Below are positions 23,701-38,700 of a stretch of 64,000 bases of DNA, piece by piece. The stretch lies in assembly GCA_027886175.1 (NCBI GenBank), contig JAJNNQ010000027.1:3300001-3364000 (forward strand), given 5' to 3'. Position 1 is the first letter of the stretch. Every line of letters begins with the position of its first letter. A model generated the notes under the pieces. It worked only from the letters and a program-made list of their open reading frames with translations, did not search any database and was not told the DNA's origin. Made by a program: the position numbers and the translations under genes. This DNA comes from Phylloscopus collybita. Its lineage: Eukaryota > Chordata > Aves > Passeriformes > Phylloscopidae.

Positions 23701-26700
23701 TACCAGGGCTCAGGGAGCTGCTCTGTAACTTCTGTACCACTCTGAGTCTGTTGTGCCAAACTACAAAGGGAGAGCGAGGCCTCAAGAGCCCAAACACAGT
23801 AACACAACGAACACAAAGGTCAGACTTGATCTGCAAACTGTGGCCACAAAGATGCTTCAGAATCAACAGGGCTTGTAGAAAAAGAATTGTGGGATGTTCA
23901 TGTATCTTTTATTAGATATCCAGTCTTACAGAAGCATCAAAATAAACTTATTTTTAAGAACTGGATTTTCTTTCCTACACATAAAAATAATCACTTTTTA
24001 CATGCATTTCATCCATTTTTGCAAGGGAGTCTTGAACTAATAAATTCTCACTGAGTAGTATCTATCAGATTGTCATGTTTCATCAGCTGCAAGTGAACCA
24101 GATCTCCATTTTAGTAAAATCACAGACATTTAACTTTCAGTCACACATTACAACACAACTTGTGAAAAATAAAAAACCCAAAAACCCCAAATGCCCTCAA
24201 CTCCCCCCAAACAACCCTAACACCCAGTGGCTTTTTCCATATTAAAAAAAAGGTTGTAAACTTTTAGCTCCTAATCCAGATGTGCTAACTTCTGAATGTA
24301 ATTACTTATTTCCATGTTAGTAATACAGGTTAAAAATCAGAAGTTAACAAGATTACATACTCTGCCAGCTCGTAACGAAACCTCCAGTTCCTGCTGTTAT
24401 CAGTCACCACAAATTCTTGCAGCTGGTAAAGATACTCTCGCCTTTTGTCTGCATGAAGTAGCTAAAGGAGAAACATTACTGGTATAAAACTGATAAAACT
24501 TCAAACTTGCAGTTTTCTGGTGTGTCACTATTCACACCTATGTGCCTTTTCCTACTTGAAAGCAAGTGACCAGTGACAAGGTGCTTCCTAAAAACCGTGC
24601 ACAGTCAGCCGAGTGCCTGGACACACACGAGTGACATCCAAAGTACCAGAAGTCATCCCTTTAGCAACACCCAAAGCCCCATCTCTGGGCAGAAGAGTGA
24701 GTAACTAAAAGGTGAGGATCTGTGTGTATTCCATAGCAGCCCACCAGGATCTGCTCTCTTCTCCCCCAGCCCTAAACACAAATTGCTACTGGGCCAACGT
24801 TCCCAGTTTACAATAGCCAGCAGCATTTAGAGGCACATTTACAAAGGGTTTTCAGCTTGGTATGTTGTTGGGATATGAGAGAAAAGAGAGGTCAGGCACA
24901 TTAAAAGAAGGAATAGAGGCACACACACAAAATGGCAGCATTGCAGAAAACTAAACATTAATTGGACATTGAGACATGCACAGCTCATTCAAAAACTCTT
25001 CATATAATGGAGTCAGAAAAAATTTTATGTTGAGAAATGTATTACATTTTCCTACCTTCAGAAAGTCATACAGGTGTTTGAGGACACCAATACGCACTTC
25101 ATCCAGGTCTTTCAAGAACCCATTGAAAATTGGCACCAGATCAGCAGCTGTTAACTGATCCCCCAGGATCACAGCCAGCTCGTGGATGGAGAAAGCCAGA
25201 GTGCGCCGCACCTTCCACTGCAAACAGGCCAGCAAGGGAACCCATGAGGCACCATGACTAAGAGATACAAGTTTTTGAACTACTCCTCTGTGAGGATTGA
25301 GACAGCAGGACAAACAGGGCTAGCAGAAAGTGTGAATCGTTTTAATGAAGTCTGATTTCAATCTGGAATTTTATATTTTTAGTGCACATTTATTCCTCTA
25401 TATGAATTTATCTAGTGATCTTATAACTACAGTACAAACTGAAGAAAAAAAACCTCCTCTTCAAAATTCCCATTTTTCGTAACAAAACGTTCTTTTCTTA
25501 CCTGTACATCTGAAGCCAGTGTCTCATAGGTGTCCTTGAGGCAGTGCCAGTTCTGCCTGCCCAAAGTCAGGGCCACCCCAGGCAGGCTGTAGGCACAGTG
25601 CTTGGCAATCTCAGTGTCAACAGTCTGGGCCCGAGCAGGGTCAGTCATGGACAGGTACTGGTCCAGTAAAGGCTGAGGGATGATGTCCTATAGACAGACA
25701 CACCTCAATTTAAGAGCAGAAAGAAAATACAGCTGCTGTGCAACAGTTCTACCAACCAGCCAGCACCAAAACACAAGAGACAAGACACCCCCTGTGTGTG
25801 TTACCAAGGGTACATGACTCCAATGGTTATTTGTCCTCTCATTAGGACAGAGCAGTCGGTAATCAACAGTCACAATGGCTTTATCAACACCTTGCATCAA
25901 CCAAGCTGAAAATTCCTTCTTTGCTGATGCCAAACAGTAAATCAGTGACAGAACAGGACAGTCAGTGCCTACCTTGGTTGCACAGGTTGCCTCTAAGGCA
26001 CCAAAAAGGTAACAGAATGTTTTCTCATTTCTCATTTAAAAGGGTTCTCCTTGTATTCTAGAGCATTCTTTCACATTCTGCAACTGATCCATTGCAGAAA
26101 GTATCACTGCATTAAGGGTAAGAGGAACTGCATTTTAATCACCTGTAATTTTGACTTGTCATCTTCAAATGGTGGATTATTTTCTTGCTCTTTCCTCAAA
26201 AATACACTGGTTCCTCTGTGTTGTTCCTCTGAGTCCTGTAAAAGGAGGTACCAGGTAGTGAAATGATGGAGACTTAGTGCTGTTTGGGCTATTTCAAAGC
26301 ATCACAGTGCAGAACAATGGAGCTCAGATTCAGAACAGCCCTGCACAGGCTGAGCCTTGTTCAGTGTGTTCATACAAGTACAAAAAGACAACAGTTGCAC
26401 ACTGAGGCAAACAGAGACTGTAGCAGCAACAAGGGCAGCAGTAAAGATTTACCTCTAAAGAAGGCAATCTAACATCACAAACCCAACATTCATATACATT
26501 TTGGATGGTTACTTTTAAATAGTTTTTATTCTTGAAATTAACTTTCAATTATTTTCAACATAATTTAGTAAAAAAAAAATTACACTCTTAATGGCTTTTC
26601 TTTTTTGATTAGAGTAAGTAGAATAGGATAGTTGTGGTCTAGTAATGTTCAGAGGCTTTGGATCAAATTTGGGTCAGTTATGCTGACCCAAAACTACAAA

Positions 26701-29700
26701 ACCCCACAGAGCTCAGACATGGAGCACAACGTGCACTTACCGTGCTTTTCAGCACACTGGTGCTTGACTGGTCACTGATGTCATCCTGGGAGGCAGGGGA
26801 CAAAACAGTGTCCCCCTGCACCTGGCTGCAGGCAGCATCTGAAATAGCTGTTTCATCCAAAATCATTTTGTTCTGAAGATTGTCACTACTTTCTTCCATT
26901 TTTTTGGTCTCACAGTTGCCAACAGAATCAAACTGAGCAGCTCTGAGCGCAGCAGACAACACTTGGACCTGAGCTGTATAAAGCAAAAGATGGTTATTTA
27001 GTCTCTTTTCTGCATTTAAAGGCATTAAACCTGTAATTAACTCATCTGAAAAGATAAAAGGTAGCCCAGTATGAGCTGCACAGAAATGCTATATTAACAA
27101 ACATTTGCTCTTGGAAAGAAAAGGCCTTTTACTGCAGAGCACTCAAGAGACTTGGTGGAACAAGAAACTGAGCTGACTGTGGATGACAAGAGGGATTTGA
27201 TCTATAAAACACAAATCCCACTATCAGGCCAATATCCTTCCAAGGGCCTGTTTCAGGTGGTTAAAAAGAGAGAACTTGAAATTAGGGCCATTCTCAGTCA
27301 GCCAATATTAGATGAATTCAGCTTTTAACAGGTATCACTGTCACTAAACCCACAGTACCTACAATACTCAAAACCTGTTAAAACTGTCGTTAACAAGCTG
27401 TTTTCCCTTTTGTAGTTAAATCAATTTATTTTTCATGCAAACAGGAACAGAAGCCAGGAACATTTCCCCAGTTGCCCTAGAAATAACTCATATCTTATGA
27501 AAAAAGCTGTTGCATAACCTTCTACTACAATTTACTACTCGAGGTAGATTCCTTACCCTATGAATACCAAGCCAATTAAAATGCAGTCAAGTGTTTTGTA
27601 AAGGTCAGAAAACCTGCTCAGAAAAAACACAATTTTACTGTCACAGAGTCTCACCTTGAACATCTGGATCATCTATGTGCTCCTGCAAGCTTTCCAGAAC
27701 CTTTTTGATTTCACTGCTAGCAACACAGTTATTACACGGCACAGAGCAGGCATCGCTGTGCTTCTCAGCCTTGAACTGCAGCAGCTCCAGGTCCTGACTT
27801 ATGTCGGGCAGCGGAGGGCGCCAGTACAGGAACGTGTTAAACACGTCCTCGGCAGACGGCAGCCCCGGGAAACTGCTCTCCTTCCTGCCTTCCGTGCCAC
27901 CAGCAGCAGCTTTGTCACCCTGACACAAGCGAGACATTTCCTCTCCAGGGCTGGCACAACAATCTGAACTTTCTTCCCGTGGATTTTTATTTAGGTCCTC
28001 AGAGAGCGTTGTGTGAATTTCTGCTGAAGTCTCCTCACTCGATGATTCCGGTTTGATTTCCATTGGTTGTTCTGAGCTGGAAACAAAGTTATTGAAAGTA
28101 AAATTCAAGTACTCTGTAACAAGGGGTTTTCAGTGAAATACCTCATAAAAGACAGCAGCAACAACAGAAGCCTTCCTCTAAAGAAAGACAGAATTTGTGT
28201 TACCACTATGCTTTACTTCACCTGTTTTCCCTTTGCCTTCCTGTGAAGCCAAAGTGAATTTTTCAGTGGTTTCACTGAAATGTGTGATCTCACTTTTCAG
28301 ACCTTTTCTGGAACAGCATTCTCAAATGATTCTTAGCATTGACAAGCAACAAAAACCTTCCTTTTAACCCCTTCCACTACACCACACCTTTCCCAGGATG
28401 TACCTGGTCAATGCAGCATTTGCACTGGAAGACATCACAGTGATATTGTTGCTTGGCTGACAGGAATTGGAATTCACATCTTGTGCTGATGGTCGGATAC
28501 TCAGTGTCCCATCCTCTCGAATGTAAAGACCAGCACTTGAAGGGTTTGCAAAGGTAGAAATAAATGGGCCAAGAGACTGAAAAGCAGCCTGACGAACCTG
28601 TGGTAGTGTAAGAGCAACAGTCAGGCTTCATGAAACTCCCACGGAGTTGAAAAATCTGAATTTGGTGCCATTTTGAGTGAGAACCAATTGGTTCTTAATA
28701 TAACAGCTTCATTTAATACCATATATAACCAATTACCAAATAAGTAACACTTAAGAAAGGGTGATACACCTAAGCATGTATCTACAATCATTGTAGAGAA
28801 ATCTTTTGGAAGTTATAAATTTGAAGGAAATCTGTTTACTTCAACTCATCTATTTAACACAAGCAACCTTTTCTCAGAAGGCTATTTACACTTACAAACT
28901 GTTGCGAGAGAGGAAAAAGAAGACACTAGCTCATTAGAGGAGATTAGTTTTTAGCACATTAAGCTCTGATCTCAGCAAATGCACTTCAGAGCACCAGTGA
29001 ACTCACCCATTATTTGTTTAGGATGTGCCTGGAAGGATGCATCACTCCCAGAGGGAGTTACTCACCCATCTGCAGGTGTCACTGATCAGGTTGATGAACA
29101 GTGGGGACAGTTTGCTCCTGCGAACTTCTGGGGATGTGGTGTAAGACACTGCCATAAAGCATTCAGCACAAGCCTTCCTCATTCCCCACACGCTGTCAGA
29201 ACACAGCTCAAAGAACTTGGGAATCTGCCAAAAATAAGCCAATCCAAAACTAATTAAAGACTAAACAAAGCAGTATCAAAGTATTTGTTTTAAAACTGGA
29301 GACAATGACAACTCCAGAGAATAAAATAAGTAAAGAACAGAAGAAACAGGGACAGGTTAAATGCATGCACTAATTAAAGGAATTGGAAAAAACCCATCTG
29401 TCTCTCACTTACTCCATTAGGAATATGTGTACAACTATTTGCAATAAGAAAAAATAGAATTATTCATAGCCTACAAAATGATAACTGAATTGACGATCAT
29501 TGAATGACTGTCTAGTCCAGGGAAAAATAAAAGTGGCAATTCTAAAGTATGTGTGTGTGTATATATATATATATAAAAATACATCTATATATATATCTGC
29601 TGTCAATTACATTTTTAAACATGTTCTGCAAAACAAGAACTTTGCACTTCTCTTAATTCCCAGTTTTGCTGTGTAATTTGCAATCAAAGCCTTAGCCAAG

Positions 29701-32700
29701 TCAATTAAAGAATACATGCACACTGATTATTTTATAGAGAAGACAATAAAGGAACTCATTATTAAACTTTCTGAACTGAGAAATACAGGTCTTGCAAATT
29801 GATTTGGTTTTTACATACCAGCAGTCTTTCTGTGGCTTCTTGCCCAACCGCATTACAAATGTCACCAAAATTAGCTGCACAAATCTAAGAAATAAAAAGT
29901 CATTAATACCACTGTGTCTCTTTCAAGGACATTAGTTTGATTATCAACTGCACCATGCATTATTTATCCCATCAAACAACTGCACATGTTTTGACTCTTC
30001 CAATTTCAGCCCTGTAACTGCATCATGTAATATTAACTCATCCAAACAAAGGCTCACTGGAGCAAGTGTCCATACACCACATGCCTCTGGGATCAATAGT
30101 AATAAAGGTTTCTGCACGAGGAGCATCATCTGCTCCAGTAACCACCAGAAGGGACAATGAGCCCACATGAAAGTTTAAATCACTTTGAGCAGCAGCTGTC
30201 AAACCCAAAGCAGGCTAGAACATGATACCAGGGTCAGGACTTAGGTGTACTGACAGCACTGCCCTGGCTCAAGGTGGCTTAAGTGCTTTGCTAAAGCAAA
30301 GTTTAATCAAGGTCTCAAGTTCGTGCCATTTACAGACCATTACAGAAGCTCTAATTAAGGCAAAAGGGACATCCCCTCATGCTGGAAAAAGATGTTGGCA
30401 AAATCTGAAATCGTTTAAGATAGAGCTGTGTTAATACACTTTTTAGTCACTCTCTGTGCTTATTTAGAAGGCAATAAAAGCAGCTCAAATTCCAGCAAGT
30501 GCAGCTTATGTGGCAGACCAAGCTGAAGCTCGGCATGATCCTTAAGTCTACTCAAATATTTTAATACTTCTCATGCTACAAGTTTCTTTTTGTGCTCAAA
30601 CATGAATTAAAGTAAGTCTTACACTTAGGGGATTTCTCCTTTCAATAATAATATTTTTTTAAAAAGAAAGGATGTCTCAAATGTCTATTACTCTTGAGTT
30701 TTGAAGTAAGATGCTAGAAATTATAGAAGTTGCTTCCATCCTATAACCAAGCACAGCAGCTTAAAAAAAAGTTGTGCAAAACTATTAAATGTGCAAGACC
30801 AATTTAAGTACTGGCCAATCTACTGGCCAAAGTCTATTATCTGTTTCTTTACTGAACCACAGAAACTAGAACCATGGCAATAACTCAAAACTTCTCTTTC
30901 AGATGCTTTGAAAGTTCATCAGCTAAAGTTATGACCAAATTATGCAGGAAGGCATTTGAACAGCAATGTACAAATTCATTTTTAGGTGGTTTAGGGTTGG
31001 ACACACACCAACCTTTCGGACTTGAAACAATTTTCCATCACTGCACAGTTCACAGAAACGAGGAAGCAGCATGTGCTCAACTGTTGTTCTGCTCAGCATA
31101 GAAGCCATTTTACAGATTATCTGAAAATCAGGAAAGGAATACGTGTAAGGAGAAGAAAATTACAAAGCTTGTAAGCACAGCCAAATATTCCTCCTAAAAT
31201 TACCTCAAAGAACAAGACAGTGATTACAATCAAATAGATGAAACTGCTACACTTTATTTGTATTTCCATACACCTGTTTTATTTAAAGCACAAACGTAGC
31301 TTTACTCTAAATCATTCTATGCCAGAACATATTTAATTCCTTGTCTTTTTTTATCTGGTTAAATAGACTTTTATTAATACATTTGTTTTCAAGGTGTTTG
31401 CAATGTGGCAAACACTGGCATTTTATATGGAGAAGACAAAAGTTCCATTGCACTACAGACCTTAAACAAACCACACTCTTTAAGCATATTAGAAATATCC
31501 CAAGCTCCAGCATGCACGTAAGACATTGGGCTTTAACAGTTCAGATACTTAAAGATATGCACAGTCCCAGCTCTGTACGTTCGGACACTACAATAAAATA
31601 GAAGTTTGCCATACAACAGGAGACAAAAAAACAGAGTACAAGAATAACAAGTTATTAATGTGAGCCAGTGCACACTTTACAGGAATGATGCCCAGGAATT
31701 TTAGGAGTTAACAGCGTATAATTAAAGGAAGTTAGTAATGTGCTCATTAATTCAGCCTTCTCTGAGGAACCATCAATGTCTACTACCAACACAAGCCATG
31801 TTTCTGCTGTGCTTTGGGTTGTGTGTTTCCTTTCAGCTTCCACTTTCTGAGAGAAGTTGCTGTAATTCTTGTATTTGCAAGAGGAGAAAGCAAGAGGCTC
31901 TCATGCACCAGGGGTTTAATGCTTACACAAACATCATCAGATTACAGTCCTCATCTTTCTGTTTTTATTTTTCAAAAAATATTGAAGCTTTCTACCTTCA
32001 CAAAAAAAATAAGCTTTATTCCTTTCTAGGAATAAATGCTTGCCTTCATAATAGAATGCTAAACAAGAACTAAGGAAGAGACAATTCAAGGACTTTCCTA
32101 CAAATTTTCAAACTCCTAAAAGGCATCTGGTGCTCAGATGTCATCCTGGAAAATTGCCTAAGCAATTCCCAACTCCCAAACAAGGAAGAGGAAAATCTAG
32201 CTGGTAAAATATTTTACAGGTCAAGTGTCAGATATCCATGCTGAAATGTAATTACACACCAGCACTTTTCTGTGGAGTCAACTGATTTCTTGAAAGTCAC
32301 CAGGCAATGTTTTTTTCAAAACACTTCAGAACAGAGATCAGGTCATATTTCTACAACATTACTGTGAAACCTGGTAAAGCAAATGTAAAGAACACTCTGG
32401 AGAATGCAACAATCCTAACAAGAATTTTTAAAAAGGCTGCCAAGGACCAATTGTATTTTAAAGCTATTCAGCTAATATTTTGACATAATTTAGCATCTTC
32501 AAGTATGAAGATGATCTCTTTTTAAATCTGGTATTTTCAACAATTCAGAATAACAATTAAAGATTTGTTTTGTTAAAGTAAAAATCCAAATATCTTAATG
32601 AATAAACACAAAAAGTTTGATTGCTGACTTTATTTAATGTCAAGCACTATTCCTGGACCTCATCTTAATCACCAGTATGAATTAATGTTCTCAACTTACA

Positions 32701-35700
32701 TTGACAGCTTCCACCTTGTACTCATCATCACTGTCAGGAGCAGAGAGGTCCAGCAGAATTGGACACACCTTATTTTCAATGTCACTCTGAGCCACAAGGT
32801 CTTGTTCCAGCAGTATCAGCAGTGCTTCCTGGCCTGCCTTTCTGACCTATAAACAAACACACAAAGGCAGTTGGTCACTATAAAAACAAGATTTACAGAT
32901 ACAAGAACTACAAAACCCTTTATCCTTTATAAGGACACATAGGTACAAGCTAAAAAAAAAAAAAAAACCAACCCAGAAAAAAATTCTTAGTTTTATCACC
33001 ATAAGGAATTAGCAATAAATACTAAAGTTTAATATAATCATTAGATGACATTTCATCACACTCTTAAAATAAGATAAAAGATGAAGTAGAAGACAAGATT
33101 TGCAAGTCATGACTCCTGTATCAGCTTCTGTCCATGTGCTGTCAGGCAAATCCTGAAGTCTCCCATTATCTGCTAAGGGAAATATTAAAAACAAAAACCA
33201 AAACATTAAAAAAAAATAATAAAAAAATTAGACCTCTCTAGAGGAATGTGCTAAAACCAATAAACACAGAGCACTAAATAAAAACCAGATATCAACCAAC
33301 ACAGAATTTCCTCTTATCTCTTCTTCATGGCTTAAATTCACCGAACCACACAGAATTTTCAAAGGATTCAACTCCTGTTGTCTCTTTTTCCTACCTGATT
33401 GTTAACATCTGTGAGATACCTCACTACTATGGGCATAAGGTATTCAAAAAAGGCTGTTGGGAATTTTGGTCGACTTTCTTGTAGAAAAATGGCAATGGGA
33501 GGTATCTGTTCCATCAGCTCTGTGCGAACAGTTGGCTCTGGAAATAAAAGTCAAATGACATTGGTAAATATGAAATGAAGATCAGGTACCTTAAGAAAAA
33601 AAAAAGTGACATTTTTTCTTTATGTTTTCACAACAGAAGAAAATTAAAATAACCAAAACATAGAAATAGCATCACTGAGATTGCCTGTTCTTAAAGGAAA
33701 GCTGAATAAAACAGAATAGCCTTACATACATCATCACAGTTCAGACACTTGGGATCAGTTCCCAAATCAATCCTATAAAATGAGATCACAAGCTGGAAAA
33801 TCCAGTTACTATGAATGTATGCACAAGAACTATTAAAACACACAACTGCTCTGTGCCACTTACCAGATACAATAAATCAAATTTCACAAATTTCTTGAAA
33901 AACGTTGCTTTGGGCCCTATACTAAGAATAGGCCTTTCATTTAACATTTACCATACAAAATATTTCAGAAACAGAGATAAAAATGCATGTTTTCATTGAC
34001 AGATCTTCCTGCTTGATGATTCAACTTCCTTAGTTCATCCACTGCCTTCTCAAAATCGGAAGTCAGTACTTCCTATGTTGGAATTTATGTAAAATAACTC
34101 ACACAAATTAAAAAACAAACAAAAGCAAACTTTCAAACCTGCATCTTCAGAGAGCCTGACCACTATTTCCATTACAGTCAAAAAGTCTTCTTCATTGTGA
34201 CTGAAATCTCGAAAGACATCCAGAAGACCTCTGGCAATAATTTGCCTGTGGAGTGAACACAGTAATTGCCTCAATATTCAGCCAATGACACTTAGATGGG
34301 ATGGAACTTATCAAATGTAAATGGCACCACAAAACAGATCAAGCTCTGAATATTCTATATACCAACAAAACAAAGATGGAATTGAGAGATCTTATTTAGA
34401 TAACCATGAATGAAAATCTCTTTTCATGGAAGTGTTACTCAAAAAGAAATAAAAGTTACTCAAACAGAAATAACATCAGGCATGTATTTGGGAGAATAAT
34501 GAAAGACACAGTGACATCTTAACACCTACAGTGTACTCAGACTCAGGTAGCACCAAATGTGCCTGCTGTGCCCTTACCTGTTAAATACATTATCACTGAA
34601 GGCATATTTCTCTAGACGAGCCAGTGGAGTTAAGTTGTCCTGTCCAGGAATATCCAAGAACGCTGTTATCCTCATGCTATCACAGTCTGGTCCATAATCT
34701 TCAAAGCCAACTTGAAAGACATGAAAAGTAAACAAACAAACAAAAAATAAATAATAAAAAAAAAAAAATCCAAGCGTCAGCAAGAGATGTTACAATGTAA
34801 AATACAAGAAACCAGCAACTATTTCTTTAAAAGAAAGGTAATGGCGCAAAACGGGAAACAGCTTATAAAATCATCTTAAATTGTATCTAATGAAGTTGAG
34901 TACAGCCCTTGCATACAGGCTTGTAAATTCAAGCTTTAAAATTTAACTGGACTGTCAAAATCCTTGGCTTTAAACACACTCCTTTCCCCTTTCAGTGGAG
35001 GATCCATATGCACTGAGTTAAGAGGGCTCAGCTGACACAACTGCACTTCACAAACTGACCCACACATTCAAAAGAAAAGTAAGTCCCATTAGAAGAAACT
35101 GCAATTTTAACAATCATAGCAAACTTCAAACTGTTTCAAAGTTCCTGAGGTATCTTTTTTCACTGTAATTACTGGGTCCCACGTACCTAAATCAAACAGG
35201 TAACTTTGGGAAAAACAACAACTTCACAGTACTTGTGAACATGCTGGGAGCTCCCTACCGCACCTATCAACTGTGGACGGTTCTGTGTGAACCCACTCTT
35301 CTCTGAATCTTTTTTGCAGTCCCAGCTTCAGATTTTTACCCAAATATTACCACACCAACTGTAACAATTTGCCTTACCAAGTCTAACAGTCACCACTACA
35401 GACCACAGGCAGGAGGTATGACTCTGCAAAGTAAAGGGAATAGGAGAACTTTGCTGCCAAACTTGTTTTAATCCTTCACCCCTTCAACCAAGTGAAATCA
35501 TGTGCCTGCAACATAAATCTTTCACCTAAACACTCTTATTTAAGCCCTGGATATAGGAACTCCACAGAAAGAGTTGCAATGGAGTAGTTAATACTGCTGC
35601 TCTGGGTTTACAACTGTCCCAAGCAGTCCTAGAGCCAGGCACACTTCTTGCACACAAACAGAGCAACTGGGATCACACTTAAGCAAATGCAAATTCTACC

Positions 35701-38700
35701 AACACAGCTTCTCACACACATGAATATCTCACAAACCAGCATGTGTGCACTGCACACTGAAGACAGCAAGCCACTTCTTTGATCTAAACTCCATCAACAT
35801 CCATTATAAATCAATTTATATGTTAAAAAACCTCCAAGCCTCAGGTTTTTTCCAACATTTCTTACGTAAGACTCTGCTTTCTAATTATTCAGCACAAGCC
35901 AAAACACTCTCAGAAATACAGCTCAGTAAGAGGAAATCATCTGAACATACTTGGAGAAAAATGCTATACCTGGGTCTTCAGGGAAAAAAAAAAAAAAAGG
36001 CAGATTGGTTTAAGGTCTCCAAGGAACCCAGGTGAGTTAAAATACTACAGAAGTTCCAAATTCTGCTGTTCTTGCATACAATGTGCTCAGCAAGTTCAAT
36101 AGATTTCAAACAAAATAGAACTGTGGGATTAGTTTAAATGTCGACATTTCAAATGTGCACACAGATACTACAAGTGAACCCACAGCTACACAATAGGAAA
36201 CAGGTGCTAATTATTCCCAGCTTTTTAGAATGATGACATATTGCACTGACACCCTTATTTCCCCTCCACTGGTCATTATTATTTCTCATGGCTGCTCCTT
36301 ACAGAAGGGTCTGTCAGGTTCAAAACATTTATCAGCACAAGTGTAAACAATTTACACAGCCCAGGTCTGTCTGGGATCAATCTCCTCCAGGACTTCCCCC
36401 CAGTCAAAGATTCTGAAGAGGGAACATCCAGATTTGCTGCTTCAGAAGAAACTTGCTGTATCCCTGACAGCTCAGGGGAAGTTATACAGTGTCTGTAGGA
36501 TTGCACATTTCCCTTCTGAGGTTGCAACAATCTCTCCATATCCAAACTCTGGCCATCCTTATGTCTACACAATTATAGTGTAACTATATATTTGAAATTC
36601 CACACAGACCAGACTCAGTAGCTGATTTTTGAGGTTCTGTTACACAAAGAAAGATTGATTAGAATCAACATACTTGTCATTAGCTTTACCTACTTCCCAC
36701 CTGTCCCTAATTAGAAACACTTCAACAATTAAAGCTATTCATTCACTTCAAACAGTTCAGAATTCCTACCAATTCAAATGACAACAAAATAAATCCCACT
36801 TCTGACTTTGACTACAATACCACACCTGGGACTAATTTTGTAAACATGAGGTACATGTTTAATTTTACTGCGTGGAGTAGCTCCATTATTCATTTAAAGT
36901 ACTTAAGCACACACCAGTGCTTCCAAGGGAAGAGAGAAAACAGAGCACCACTACTTATGCTCAGGATTGAGAGTTAAATACCTGAAATTTTTTCCACACA
37001 CTCTCACTACATATAAGTAAGGAATAATCATGGCAGAATCCATTTTGTCTTCTCTCAATAATCTCATGATTTGGGGTTTTTTTTCCACAAAATAGGACAC
37101 CACAAGTAGTCACAAGTTTTAGAATACACCAAGTACTATAAAGTAAATCCCAAATACTAAACAAGTATTTCTTATCTAATGTTCTTTCATAGGTACATCT
37201 AATATTCAGTATTTTTCCCTCTAACTAGATTAAACAAGTAAGCTTGAAATCTATTCACCTATAAACAGAAATAAATGTGACAGTATTCAGAGCTGAGCTT
37301 GAGTTCACTGTGCTCAAAAGCTGCTCAGAGGTGTGGGAATCATGTGGGTCACAGGACCTAGGGGAGCAACTCAATGTCATCACCCAGTGTCACTACTCAC
37401 ATTTCACAGCACAAACCAGTAAATACCAGCACCCAGCACAAGTTTAATCAGCTCAAGAAGGTAATTTTCCCTCCTGGTGTTTGTAGAAGGAAAAACAAAT
37501 TCTTTAAATATTTTCTTATTAATTGCACAAAGGGCACAAATAAGCTAATTATTTCTTCCAGATGACCCATTATCTTATGAAAAACAAGTTTTAAGCTGCA
37601 CTTGAATTTAGCTAGATTTTAATACAGCTTTTTCCCACATTCAGAATGAGCCCCTAGACTCCCTGTTTCAACACAATTGACCTTCAGTGTGCATGACACT
37701 ATTTCACCAATTTACTTAAGCAAGAAAGAATCCAGTTCCAGTGATTTATTTCACTGAGGCTTTCCTAAAACACATCCTGAACTCTTTGCTAGCCTAGTCT
37801 CTGGATTAGCACAATGCTATCTCAGTCATGGGACACCTGAACTCTGCTACAACAGAGAGCTTTTAATTCCATTAATTTTAAAAGTATTGTCAAATTAGTT
37901 AACATAATCAAAGAATATTTTAAATCACAGAATTACATTTTAATAAAGCTCTAAAAGGTACATTTATACATGCTCATCCTGAAACTGGTAACTTCTTTTA
38001 TGAATTACCACTTATGGCAAAACTGTCTTTATCTGGACATTTTTATTTACTTGAGTTTTGCCTTACAAGCATCAAGCTTCTTAATCAACTTAGCAGACAA
38101 ATCTGTTACAGTCTAAACAGAACAGCCAAGGAGTGAACGCTGACGGAAAACAAACGCTTCCAGGGATGGTCCAAGGTCAAAACCCATGAGAAAACTATTA
38201 TGAAGTCTGCGTTTATTTCTGCTTCACACACTTTACACGCTGCTATCTACTATAGAAAAGCAGAAACCTCAAAGGCTGAGAACAACAACTAACAGAATTC
38301 CACAGAACCAGCTCCTCCCTCAGAGGCAACATCCCTGCACATGTTCCAAACAAAAGACTTCAGATCTGAGTTGTATTGCAACATTTCCCCTGGTGTTCCT
38401 GAAGACCACCTTTCTCCTAAATCAGCTTTCTCATGCTCCGCTGGGAAGGTGGGTGGGATGGGTCCACCTGTTTCACGTTTCCAATTAGTATCAAGCAAAA
38501 AAGGTCTTGTGAGAAACAAATGAAGTTTCTCACAAGAAACGAATACAAGTATCATTTCTCCTTTTTAATAGAAAAGTCAGTCCAGCATCCAATGCGGCAA
38601 TGAAGCCACCCCACAGAGAGAGCTGCCTTCTAAGGCAACAGAAGTTCCTATCACCGTTTGTTAAAGCTTTAGCTCCTGAAGTCACAGCGCTTACCAGGCT

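Larger units (their letters stand above)
20757..25687 (-). other. PPP4R1L: PPP4R1L exons 14-20: C-terminal HEAT-repeat half (residues 620-952)
   Basis: The most conserved part: QPLLDQYLSMTDPARAQTVD, EIAKHCAYSLPGVALTLGRQ, WKVRRTLAFSIHELAVILGD, LVPIFNGFLKDLDEVRIGVL, HADKRREYLYQLQEF, TDNSRNWRFRYELAEQLIL, WVGRQAFAFICQ, and VPNVRVLLAKALRQTLLEK. These match PPP4R1 almost residue for residue over many segments. The tail after ALQSDRDQDVSFFA diverges and ends IEKQN. Confidence 0.92.
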
